This document shows positions 44,947 through 53,465 of a stretch of 64,000 bases of DNA, piece by piece (the first letter of the stretch is position 1; every line of letters starts with the position of its first letter). The notes below the pieces were generated by a model. The model was given only the letters and a program-made list of their open reading frames with translations, had not been told where the DNA came from and made no database searches. This DNA is from DASQFY01 sp036397815 (GTDB lineage: Bacteria > Chloroflexota > Limnocylindria > QHBO01). A program made the position numbers and the translations under genes. The stretch covers positions 1 to 64,000 of the forward strand of contig DASWIE010000003.1 of assembly GCA_036397815.1 (NCBI GenBank). The letters are read 5' to 3'.

Positions 44947-45519
44947 ATGGAGGCGGATCGGCGGGTCGCGGCGGTGATCCTTGCGGCCGGGGAGTCTCGG
45001 CGCTTCGGCTCGCCAAAGCAACTGGCCCTGGTGGAGGGGCGAACCATCCTCGAGCACGTCCTCGATCTCGCGAGCGCGGCCGGGCTGGCGCCGATCGTCG
45101 CCATCGTTCCGGTCTGGCTCAGCCGCCCGAGGACCCTTGTCGACCCGGTGCTGCGCTGGATCCGCAACCCGTATCCCGAGCGCGGCATGAGCTACTCGCT
45201 GCGCCTCGGACTGGCGGCGTTGCCCGACGAGATGACCGCGGCGGTCATCCTGCTCGGCGACCAGCCGCGAGTCGCTGTGGAGACGATCGCCGCGCTCGTC
45301 GCAGCTCGCGGTGAACGACCCTTCGTGGCAACCGAGGCGGGTGGTGTCCTCGCGCCGCCGGTGCTCATCGAGCGCAGCCATTTCGGAATCGCGGCGCGGC
45401 TCACTGGCGACGCCGGACTCCGTGACGTGCTTCGCGGGCAGCCCGATCTGGTGCGCGCCGTGGCAGTGCCCGCGCACCCGACCGATGTGGACACGCCGCG
45501 CGATCTCGACCGCGCCTAG
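44947..45519 (+). CDS. mocA: Molybdenum cofactor cytidylyltransferase MocA-like
   Basis: 190 aa nucleotidyltransferase. N-terminal AAVILAAGESRRFGSPKQL (LAAGxSxRxGxxK signature, about 9-26), then NPYPERGMSYSLRLGL, ILLGDQPRV (GDQP metal/nucleotide loop) and the late HPTDVDTPRDLDRA (DVDTxxD). It converts molybdopterin to the CMP-linked form used by xanthine dehydrogenase-family enzymes, which fits the XDH genes nearby. The ATG is inside GGACCGATG with no ribosome-binding site. Confidence 0.87.
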   Translation: MEADRRVAAVILAAGESRRFGSPKQLALVEGRTILEHVLDLASAAGLAPIVAIVPVWLSRPRTLVDPVLRWIRNPYPERGMSYSLRLGLAALPDEMTAAVILLGDQPRVAVETIAALVAARGERPFVATEAGGVLAPPVLIERSHFGIAARLTGDAGLRDVLRGQPDLVRAVAVPAHPTDVDTPRDLDRA

Positions 45520-45524
45520 GCCGC

Positions 45525-45530
45525 TAGAAT
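45525..45530 (+). promoter_or_regulatory. -10 box for a leaderless ORF ahead of ruvB
   Basis: TAGAAT-N7-ATG, the ATG being that of a 12-codon upstream ORF at 45538, not of ruvB itself. Confidence 0.5.
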
Positions 45531-45537
45531 CGGTCAC

Positions 45538-45576
45538 ATGTTCGATTCGCGCCCACCCGGCGGGTTCTACACATGA
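45538..45576 (+). CDS. 12-codon leaderless upstream ORF coupled to ruvB
   Basis: Encodes MFDSRPPGGFYT and stops at TGA 45574-45576, which overlaps the ruvB ATG (ATGA). The -10 box TAGAAT ends 7 nt before its ATG, so the transcript would start at this codon and ruvB would depend on ribosomes ending here; ruvB has no clear Shine-Dalgarno sequence. The PP-G segment could stall ribosomes. Compare the similar ORF ahead of tgt. Confidence 0.45.
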   Translation: MFDSRPPGGFYT

Positions 45577-46622
45577 CGATCGAGCGGATCGCCAGCCCGC
45601 AGGTCGCCGAGGACGAGCTTGCACTCGAGGCGACCGTTCGCCCGCGTCGGCTGGACGAGTTCGCCGGCCAGGATCGGATCAAGGAGAACCTGGCGATTCT
45701 CATCGACGCCGCCCGACATCGGGAGGAGCCGGTCGACCACGTCCTCCTGTACGGCCCGCCGGGGCTCGGCAAGACGACGCTCGCGAACATCGTGGCGGCC
45801 GAGATGGGGGCGCAGATCCGCACCACCAGCGGCCCGGCGATCGAGCGCGCCGGGGACCTCGCCGCCATCCTGACCAGCCTCAGCAAGGGCGATGTGCTGT
45901 TCATCGACGAGATCCATCGGCTGAGCCACGTGGTGGAGGAGATCCTCTACCCGGCGATGGAGGACTTCGCGCTGGACGTGGTGCTTGGCAAGGGGCCGGG
46001 GGCCCGCACGGTGCGGCTCCAGATCGAGCACGTGACGGTGATCGGCGCCACGACCCGGGTGGGGAGCATCACCGGGCCGTTGCGCGACCGGTTCGGCGTG
46101 ACCTACCGCCTCGATTACTACTCCCAGCCGGACCTGGAGCAGATCCTGCGCCGCAGCTCGCACATCCTGGACATCTCGCTCGACGACGATGCCGCGGCCA
46201 TCATCGCCCGTCGCAGCCGCGGCACACCCCGCATCGCGAATCGACTCCTGAAGCGGGCACGCGACTTCGCGCAGGTACGCGGCGCCGGCGATGGCCGTGT
46301 CAGCGCCGAGCTCGCGACCGCGGCGCTCGACCTGCTCGAGATCGATGAGAAGGGCCTCGACGCGCTCGACCGGCAACTTCTGCGCGCCATCGCCGAGCAT
46401 CACGCCGGCGGGCCGGTCGGCCTCCAGACAATGGCGGCCACGATCTCGGAGCCGGTCGAGACCCTGGAGGACGTGATCGAGCCGTACCTGATGCAGATCG
46501 GGCTGCTGGCCCGCACCTCGCGCGGACGCCAGCTCACGACCGGGGCCTGGGAGCACCTCGGCCTGACCCCACCGGCGGCTGCATCGGTCCAGGCCAGCCC
46601 ACAGCCGGGGCTATTCGACTAG
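45573..46622 (+). CDS. ruvB: Holliday junction branch migration ATPase RuvB
   Basis: 349 aa AAA+ motor. RPRRLDEFAGQDRIKENL begins the core. Walker A is GPPGLGKTTLAN (about 63-74), Walker B LFIDEIHRL and sensor 1 GATTRVGSI. GPLRDRFGV carries the arginine finger, and the winged-helix domain ends TSRGRQLTTGAWEHLGL. The start overlaps a 12-codon upstream ORF. It is separated from ruvCA by about 19 kb and followed 4 nt later by a DUF2905 gene, a common pair. Confidence 0.96.
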   Translation: MTIERIASPQVAEDELALEATVRPRRLDEFAGQDRIKENLAILIDAARHREEPVDHVLLYGPPGLGKTTLANIVAAEMGAQIRTTSGPAIERAGDLAAILTSLSKGDVLFIDEIHRLSHVVEEILYPAMEDFALDVVLGKGPGARTVRLQIEHVTVIGATTRVGSITGPLRDRFGVTYRLDYYSQPDLEQILRRSSHILDISLDDDAAAIIARRSRGTPRIANRLLKRARDFAQVRGAGDGRVSAELATAALDLLEIDEKGLDALDRQLLRAIAEHHAGGPVGLQTMAATISEPVETLEDVIEPYLMQIGLLARTSRGRQLTTGAWEHLGLTPPAAASVQASPQPGLFD

Positions 46623-46626
46623 ACCG

Positions 46627-46842
46627 ATGTCGCCGGAGCTCGGCCGACTCCTGCTGGTGATCGGCCTGGTGCTGGTGGTGGTGGGTGGCCTGGCGGCGCT
46701 GGGCGTGCGCCTGCCCTTCGGCCGGCTGCCGGGCGACATCTCGATCCAGGGCGAGCGCGGCGGGATCTTCATCCCACTCGGAACGATGCTCGTCGTCTCG
46801 CTGGTGTTGACCGTCCTCGTCAACCTCTTCCTGCGCCGCTGA
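46627..46842 (+). CDS. DUF2905 family small membrane protein
   Basis: 71 aa with two transmembrane segments (about 6-26 and 46-67) around the conserved LPFGRLPGDISIQGERGGIF. DUF2905 proteins are of unknown function and frequently accompany ruvB/queA. The start is in the context AGACCGATG, 4 nt after ruvB. Confidence 0.85.
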   Translation: MSPELGRLLLVIGLVLVVVGGLAALGVRLPFGRLPGDISIQGERGGIFIPLGTMLVVSLVLTVLVNLFLRR

Positions 46843-46934
46843 CACGCGGGGCCTTGCTCCCCGGGAGTACGCTGCGCTGCGGCGCCGCCCGAGATCGGTG
46901 TCGGGTGGGCCTGCATCGGAGCGGAGGGTTTGGA

Positions 46935-48335
<1,401 letters not shown>

Positions 48336-48351
48336 GGACTCGTACCACTGG

Positions 48352-48379
48352 CGCCCGGTCGGTCGATCCGGCCGGGCGC
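48352..48379 (+). terminator. Strong GC hairpin between the permease and queA
   Basis: GCGCCCGG (48352-48359) pairs perfectly with CCGGGCGC (48372-48379), with further partial pairing inside. No T-run follows, so termination is only likely. The hairpin touches TAGGCT (48380-48385), a possible queA -10 box 10 nt before its ATG. Confidence 0.45.
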
Positions 48380-48395
48380 TAGGCTTCCCGGACCG

Positions 48396-49478
48396 ATGAC
48401 GAGCCAGCCCGCGCCGACCCGGCTGCGCGTCGACGACTTCGACTATCCGTTGCCGGCGGCGGCGATCGCCCAGGTCCCCGCCGAGCCTCGGGATGCTTCC
48501 CGGCTCCTGGTGCTGGATCGTTCTGCCTCGTCTGCGGGACGGCCGGCGCTCGCGCACCGAACGTTCCGGGATCTCGGGGAGGAGCTGCGATCCGGCGACC
48601 TGCTGGTCGTCAACGACTCGCGCGTGCTTCCGGCGCGGCTGCCGGCGCGACGGACGACCGGCGGGGAGGCGGAGGTGCTCGTCCTGCGTGCGCTCCCCGA
48701 CGGTTCGGGCCGCTGGGAGGGGTTGGTGCGACCATCGCGTCGGATTGCCGTGGGTGATCTGTTGACCCTTGCCTCCGGTGACCGCCTCGAGGTGGGGGAT
48801 CGTCTGGGCGATGGCACTCGCGCGATCCGCTTCTTCCGGGACCCGATGTCGGTGATGGCCGCCGCCGGCGAGATGCCGCTGCCGCCCTATATCCACGCTC
48901 GTGGTTCACCGCCGGAGCGTTACCAGACCGTGTACGCCAGGCCGCCCGGATCCGCCGCGGCGCCGACAGCCGGCCTGCACTTCACGCCCGAGCTGCTGGC
49001 CGCGCTCGAGGTGCGCGGCGTGCGCCGCGCAAGCGTCACGCTGCACGTGGGCCTGGACACCTTCCGCCCGCTCGAGGGGGCCTACGTCGACGAGCATCGG
49101 ATCCATCGCGAGTGGTACGCGGTCCCGGTGGCGACCCGACGAGCGATGGCGGGCGCGCGACGCGAGGGCGGTCGCGTCGTTGCGGTCGGGACGACCACGC
49201 TCCGGGTGCTCGAGACCGCCGCGAAGCGGCGGAGCGCTTCCGGATGGAGCGACCTGTACATCACGCCGCCGTCCACGTTCAGCGCGGTCGACGCGCTGAT
49301 CACCAACTTCCACCTGCCGCGCAGCTCGTTGTTGCTGCTGGTCACCGCCTTCGTCCAGGCAGGGATGCGCGACGCCGACCCGTACCAGGCCCGAGACACG
49401 CTACTGGCCGCGTATCGCGACGCCCTGGCCGCCGGCTACCGATTCTTCAGCTTCGGCGACGCGATGCTGATCCGCTGA
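48396..49478 (+). CDS. queA: S-adenosylmethionine:tRNA ribosyltransferase-isomerase
   Basis: 360 aa. Transfers the ribosyl part of SAM to preQ1-modified tRNA to form epoxyqueuosine. Family motifs: RVDDFDYPLPAAAIAQVPAEPRDASRLL, LLVVNDSRVLPARL, GSAAAPTAGLHFTPELL, LHVGLDTFRPL, HREWYAVP and DALITNFHLPRSSLLLLVTAF. The ATG is inside GGACCGATG without a ribosome-binding site. It converges on the hypothetical gene at 49479 with no gap. tgt lies 0.7 kb away, so two queuosine genes are close. Confidence 0.95.
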   Translation: MTSQPAPTRLRVDDFDYPLPAAAIAQVPAEPRDASRLLVLDRSASSAGRPALAHRTFRDLGEELRSGDLLVVNDSRVLPARLPARRTTGGEAEVLVLRALPDGSGRWEGLVRPSRRIAVGDLLTLASGDRLEVGDRLGDGTRAIRFFRDPMSVMAAAGEMPLPPYIHARGSPPERYQTVYARPPGSAAAPTAGLHFTPELLAALEVRGVRRASVTLHVGLDTFRPLEGAYVDEHRIHREWYAVPVATRRAMAGARREGGRVVAVGTTTLRVLETAAKRRSASGWSDLYITPPSTFSAVDALITNFHLPRSSLLLLVTAFVQAGMRDADPYQARDTLLAAYRDALAAGYRFFSFGDAMLIR

Positions 49479-50078
49479 TCACACTTCGTCGCGGAGCACG
49501 GGCCGGTCGGAAGTGACCGGCTCGGGCAGCGACGGTTCCGACGGGCTGGGCTCAATGGCAAGCGCCTCGGCCGTGGAGCGGAAGATGCGCCCCACCCGCG
49601 GGGGCGGCGGCATGGCCTCAGCTTCCTCGGCGCCTGCAGCCGTCGGCTCGCGTTGGCCGGCGCTCGCTTCCGCCATGACCGCGCACGCCGTCGCCAGATC
49701 CGCCAGGGCACAGCCCAGGTCAGGGTCCTCGGTCTGGACGTCGAGGCTCGGGGTCGCCACGCGCAGCCGCCACCAGGTCCGGTGCTCGTACGCCCATAGG
49801 CGATACGTCTCGGCCAGCAGGTCGACGCTTCGGACCGCCGGCCATGGATAGAGCCGGACCTGGAGCGAGTAGTGCGCCGACGAGCCGCGTGGGGCGTAGG
49901 AGCCGTCTAGCAGCCCGATCTCGGTGGCGACCAGGACGCGGCGGCCCTCGTCGTCACGGCCCTGCGGGATGGCATAGACCGCCACGTCGTCGACGTGCAG
50001 CGCGTTGAGGTGCAACGCGAGCCACTCGCGCAGCTCATCGTTCAGATACGGGTGCCGGGGCCAGTCCGCCAGTCGCAC
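49479..50078 (-). CDS. Hypothetical protein with acidic/proline-rich tail
   Basis: 199 aa, no recognised family. The N-terminal half is globular with a conserved-looking LRLADWPRHPYLNDELREWLALHLNALHVDDVAVY and several Trp residues (LWAYEHRTWWRLRV). The last 60 residues are Ala/Glu/Pro-rich and probably disordered. Start GTG 50078 has GGAGGG 6 nt upstream. Its end abuts the queA stop. No signal peptide or membrane span. Function unknown. Confidence 0.6.
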   Translation of the reverse strand: MRLADWPRHPYLNDELREWLALHLNALHVDDVAVYAIPQGRDDEGRRVLVATEIGLLDGSYAPRGSSAHYSLQVRLYPWPAVRSVDLLAETYRLWAYEHRTWWRLRVATPSLDVQTEDPDLGCALADLATACAVMAEASAGQREPTAAGAEEAEAMPPPPRVGRIFRSTAEALAIEPSPSEPSLPEPVTSDRPVLRDEV

Positions 50079-50105
50079 AGGAACCCTCCCTCGCAGCCCG
50101 TAGCC

Positions 50106-50111
50106 TATCCT
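50106..50111 (+). promoter_or_regulatory. -10 box for a leaderless ORF ahead of tgt
   Basis: TATCCT-N6-GTG, the GTG being that of a 12-codon upstream ORF at 50118. Confidence 0.5.
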
Positions 50112-50117
50112 CTCGCG

Positions 50118-50156
50118 GTGCGATCGGCCATCGTCAATCCCATCGATTTCGCGTGA
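50118..50156 (+). CDS. 12-codon leaderless upstream ORF coupled to tgt
   Basis: GTG-started ORF encoding VRSAIVNPIDFA. Its TGA (50154-50156) overlaps the tgt ATG by one base (TGATG). It has the same length and layout as the ORF ahead of ruvB but an unrelated peptide. tgt has no Shine-Dalgarno sequence, so it probably relies on reinitiation after this ORF. Confidence 0.45.
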   Translation: MRSAIVNPIDFA

Positions 50157-51283
50157 TGGCGCCCATCTCGTTTACCTTCCGCACCACAGCCGTAGGCCGG
50201 GCGCGGCTGGGGACGCTCATCACCCGCCACGGGTCGGTCGACACACCGCAGTTCATGCCGGTCGGCACCCAGGCGACGGTCAAGAGCCTCACCCCCGCCG
50301 ACCTGCGCACGGCGGGCACGCAGATCATCCTGGCCAACACGTACCACCTCTCGCTGCGGCCCGGGCACGAGCGCATCGCTCGGCTTGGTGGGCTGCATCG
50401 GTTCATGGCCTGGGATGAACCGATCCTGACCGATTCGGGTGGATTCCAGGTCTTCAGCCTGGCCCACCTCGGCCTGGTGGACGACGACGGGGTCACCTTC
50501 GCCAGCCACCTTGACGGGTCGTCACAGCGCCTCACCCCCGAACGGGCCGTCCAGATCCAGGAGGCGCTGGGCAGCGACATCGCGATGGCCTTTGACCAGC
50601 TCGTCGACTCGACGCTCTCGGCGGCCGAGGTCGCGATCGCGATGGAGCGAACCCACCGCTGGGCTGAGCGCTGCCTCGCCGCCCGCACGCGCTCGGACCA
50701 GGCGCTGTTCGGGATCGTGCAGGGCGGTGTCGACGCGGAGCTGCGGCGTCAGAGCATCGGCGCGATCGCCGCGCTGCCCTTCGACGGCATCGCCATCGGC
50801 GGCCTCTCGGTGGGGGAGGGCAAAGCCGAGATGGAGGCGACGCTCGACGTGGTGGCCGATGCGCTCGGCCACGATCCGCGGGTCCGGTACCTGATGGGCG
50901 TCGGTTCGCCCCTCGATTTCTTCACCGCGGTCGAGCGTGGCATCGACCTCTTCGACTGCGTCCTGCCGACGCGCGTCGCGCGCAACGGGCAGGCCTGGAC
51001 CAGCGAGGGGAGGATCAACCTGCGGAACGCGCGTTTCCTGGACGACCCGGCGCCGCTCGACCCCACCTGCGACTGCGAGGCCTGCCGCAACCACTCCCGC
51101 GCCTACCTGGCGCACCTGTTCCGGGCCGAGGAGCTGCTCGCGTATCGCCTCGCCTCGGTCCACAACGTCACCTATACTCTCGACCTGATGCGGCGCATCC
51201 GTGGCGCCCTTGCCGACGGGTCGTTCGCATCGCTGCAGGACACCGTTTCGGCGCGCTGGAAGCGTCGTGACGAGGTCCGGTAA
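50156..51283 (+). CDS. tgt: tRNA-guanine transglycosylase
   Basis: 375 aa. Exchanges guanine-34 for preQ1 in GUN-anticodon tRNAs. LTDSGGFQVFSL contains the catalytic aspartate region, GIVQGG is conserved, and GIDLFDCVLPTRVARNG contains the nucleophilic Asp. The zinc site CDCEACRNHSRAYLAHLF is intact. ATG 50156 was chosen from the TGATG coupling; GTG 50153 directly before it is an alternative. Lies near queA on the same strand. Confidence 0.95.
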   Translation: MAPISFTFRTTAVGRARLGTLITRHGSVDTPQFMPVGTQATVKSLTPADLRTAGTQIILANTYHLSLRPGHERIARLGGLHRFMAWDEPILTDSGGFQVFSLAHLGLVDDDGVTFASHLDGSSQRLTPERAVQIQEALGSDIAMAFDQLVDSTLSAAEVAIAMERTHRWAERCLAARTRSDQALFGIVQGGVDAELRRQSIGAIAALPFDGIAIGGLSVGEGKAEMEATLDVVADALGHDPRVRYLMGVGSPLDFFTAVERGIDLFDCVLPTRVARNGQAWTSEGRINLRNARFLDDPAPLDPTCDCEACRNHSRAYLAHLFRAEELLAYRLASVHNVTYTLDLMRRIRGALADGSFASLQDTVSARWKRRDEVR

Positions 51284-51293
51284 GCCGTCGCTA

Positions 51294-51312
51294 ATGGGCC
51301 GGTAAGGCCCAT
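51294..51312 (+). other. Hairpin between tgt and the small basic gene
   Basis: ATGGGCC-GGTAA-GGCCCAT, a perfect 7-bp stem with a 5-nt loop 10 nt after the tgt stop and without a T-run. A possible weak terminator or part of the leader of the recA transcript. I see no LexA-type GAAC-N4-GTTC box here. Confidence 0.4.
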
Positions 51313-51360
51313 CTGCGAGGCTGACGGGCACTCGACCGGGTCCGATCGGAGGTATCGGGA

Positions 51361-51528
51361 ATGGCCAAGGGTCGAGATCGACCACGTCACCAGGAGAAGC
51401 GAAAGCCGAAGGCCAAGGCGCCCAAGGTCCCGCCGCCCACATCGGGCTCGACCTATGAGCCGCCGGCGTCGGTCGAGTTGATCAAGCCAAAGCGCAAGCC
51501 GCGCTGGGAACCCGGCGAGGAGGAGTGA
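51361..51528 (+). CDS. Small basic protein upstream of recA
   Basis: 55 aa, MAKGRDRPRHQEKRKPKAKA at the start, then a Pro/Ser/Thr linker, a second Lys-rich block (IKPKRKPRWEP) and an acidic end (GEEE). ATG 51361 has an ideal GGAGG 8 nt upstream. About one quarter of residues are Lys/Arg, suggesting nucleic-acid or ribosome binding. No known family recognised. The stop overlaps a GTG in the recA frame, so it is probably co-transcribed with recA-recX. Confidence 0.6.
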   Translation: MAKGRDRPRHQEKRKPKAKAPKVPPPTSGSTYEPPASVELIKPKRKPRWEPGEEE

Positions 51529-51572
51529 CCGATCCGCCGCCGGGACAGATGAGAGAAGGAGCCCGCCAGACC

Positions 51573-52643
51573 ATGGATGCCCCGGTGGCCCCGGCCCAGG
51601 CCCAGACCCCGCCACAGCGGAACGGTGAGCGCAGCCGCGCCGTCGACGCCGCCATCCTGCAGATCGAGAAGCAGTTCGGCCGCGGCTCGATCATGCGCCT
51701 CGGCGACAAGGGCGCCCACCAGAACGTGGACGTGGTGCCCACCGGATCGATCGCGCTCGACCTCGCGCTCGGCGTCGGCGGCATCCCGCGCGGCCGGATC
51801 ACCGAGATCTTCGGCCCCGAGTCGAGCGGCAAGACCACGCTCTGCTACCACGTCGCCGCCAACGCGCAGCGCGCGGGTGGGATCGTGGCCTTCATCGATG
51901 CGGAGCACGCGCTTGACCCGAAGTACGCCGGCAACATCGGCATAAACGTGGATGAGCTGCTCGTCAGCCAGCCGGACACCGGCGAGCAGGCGCTCGAGAT
52001 CGCCGAGACCCTGATCCGCAGCAACGGCGTCGACGTGGTGATCGTCGACTCGGTCGCTGCGCTCGTTCCGCGCGCCGAGATTGAGGGCGAGATGGGGGAC
52101 AGCTTCGTCGGCCTCCAGGCGCGCCTCATGAGCCAGGCCCTGCGCAAGCTTACGGGCGCCATCAACCGCTCGAACACGGCCCTCATCTTCACCAACCAGC
52201 TGCGCGAGAAGATCGGCGTCATGTTCGGCAACCCGGAGACGACGCCCGGCGGCCGCGCCCTCAAGTTCTACTGCTCGGTGCGCCTCGATATCCGGCGCAT
52301 CGAGACGCTGAAGACCGGGACCGATGCGATCGGCTCACGGACCAGGGTCAAGGTGGTGAAGAACAAGGTTGCCTCGCCGTTCCGGCTCGCCGAGTTCGAC
52401 ATCATGTACAACGAGGGCATCAGCCGCGAGGGCGGGCTGCTGGACGTGGGGATCGCGGCAGGCGTCCTGTCCAAGACCGGCGCCTGGTTCAACTACGGCG
52501 AGACGCGGCTGGGCCAGGGGCGCGAGAACTCGCGCGATTTCCTCAAGGCCAATCCGGAGCTGGCCAGCCGGATCGAGCAGGAGATCCGCGGCAAGGTCAA
52601 CTCGATCGAGGTCGGCGTCGAGGGAATCAGCGAGGCCGAGTAG
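51573..52643 (+). CDS. recA: Recombinase A
   Basis: 356 aa. Strand exchange and SOS co-protease. Walker A FGPESSGKTT (GPESSGKT), MAW motif DAEHALDPKYA, Walker B VVIVDSVAALVPRAE, the L2 region FTNQLREKIGVMFGNPETTPGGRALKF, and C-terminal FNYGETRLGQGRENSRDFL. ATG 51573 (MDAPVAP) was chosen because AAGGAG lies 11 nt upstream; GTG 51525 or ATG 51549 would add up to 16 residues. recX follows 6 nt later. Confidence 0.97.
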   Translation: MDAPVAPAQAQTPPQRNGERSRAVDAAILQIEKQFGRGSIMRLGDKGAHQNVDVVPTGSIALDLALGVGGIPRGRITEIFGPESSGKTTLCYHVAANAQRAGGIVAFIDAEHALDPKYAGNIGINVDELLVSQPDTGEQALEIAETLIRSNGVDVVIVDSVAALVPRAEIEGEMGDSFVGLQARLMSQALRKLTGAINRSNTALIFTNQLREKIGVMFGNPETTPGGRALKFYCSVRLDIRRIETLKTGTDAIGSRTRVKVVKNKVASPFRLAEFDIMYNEGISREGGLLDVGIAAGVLSKTGAWFNYGETRLGQGRENSRDFLKANPELASRIEQEIRGKVNSIEVGVEGISEAE

Positions 52644-52649
52644 GCGTCG

Positions 52650-53198
52650 GTGGCGGAGCAGCTGCCGCGCCGGCCGCGCCGCGGTCCCGTCCGCCGCGAG
52701 CCTCCCGACGCGGAAGGCGCGATGGAGGTCGCCGCCCGGTTCCTCGGAACTCGGCCGCGCACCCGCTGGGAGCTCACACGGCGGCTTCGCCGGGCAGGAG
52801 CCGCCCCGGAGGTGATCGAGGCCACGCTCGAGCGCCTCGCCGAGCTGGGCTACGTCGACGATGTCGCCTTCGCGCGCTGGTGGCTGGAGCAACGCGACCG
52901 TCATGCGCCGCGCGGGCGACGGATGGTGGAGGCTGAGCTCCGGCAGCACGGTGTCCCCCGCGAGGTGGTGGAAACCCTGCGAGAGGCTGAGGCCGAGCTG
53001 CCGCCGGAGACCGAGGAAGCGCGCGCACGGATCGCGCTGGAGCGGCACCTGCGCGGGCGGCCGATGCCTGAGGACCGCCCGGCACTCCAGCGACTCGGCA
53101 CGTTCCTGGTGCGCCGTGGCTTCGACCCCCAGACGGTGCGCCGCACCCTGCGTCGGCAGGCCGCGGAGGGCGAGGATCTGGCAGACGAGAGCAGTTGA
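52650..53198 (+). CDS. recX: Regulatory protein RecX
   Basis: 182 aa. Inhibitor of RecA filament growth. Three-helix repeats are visible: AARFLGTRPRTRWELTRRLRRAG, then VIEATLERLAELGYVDDVAFARWW, then HAPRGRRMVEAELRQHGVPREVVE. Arg-rich N-terminal extension (about 1-25). GTG start, 6 nt after recA. The position next to recA confirms the call. Confidence 0.9.
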   Translation: MAEQLPRRPRRGPVRREPPDAEGAMEVAARFLGTRPRTRWELTRRLRRAGAAPEVIEATLERLAELGYVDDVAFARWWLEQRDRHAPRGRRMVEAELRQHGVPREVVETLREAEAELPPETEEARARIALERHLRGRPMPEDRPALQRLGTFLVRRGFDPQTVRRTLRRQAAEGEDLADESS

Positions 53199-53217
53199 GC
53201 ATCCTGCCGTGCCAGCG

Positions 53218-53367
53218 TTTCGCAGATGCGCACCCACAGATCGTTAGCGACTGTCGCGGGGCACCATGGGCGATCCGCACCGCCAGGCTGAGCACGAATT
53301 AGGCACCGTCGGGGCAAGCGAGCCCCGGTGGCAGGCGCTTACGTTCCGTACGCGCGCATTTGCGAAA
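53218..53367. repeat. Inverted-repeat element, third type (150 bp)
   Basis: TTTCGCAGATGCGC (53218-53231) and GCGCATTTGCGAAA (53354-53367) are inverted copies (13 of 14 bases). Each contains a short palindrome (CGCA-NN-TGCG). Subterminal TTAGCGAC and CGCTTACG recall the TAAGCG of family 1. A hairpin GGGGC-AAGCGA-GCCCC lies inside. It occupies the recX to LLM gap; a GGACCGATG copy (minus strand, 53423-53431) follows it. Confidence 0.5.
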
Positions 53368-53465
53368 ATCGCCGCCGCACGACCCGATCGCCGATGCCAG
53401 CCGCGGTATCGTGGACGGGTAGCATCGGTCCATCAACCGCATCCGACACGGCTTGGGTGAGCTGA

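Noticed and set aside
51284..51572. LexA/SOS box upstream of recA
   Set aside because: No GAAC-N4-GTTC or CTG-N10-CAG site is visible between tgt and recA.
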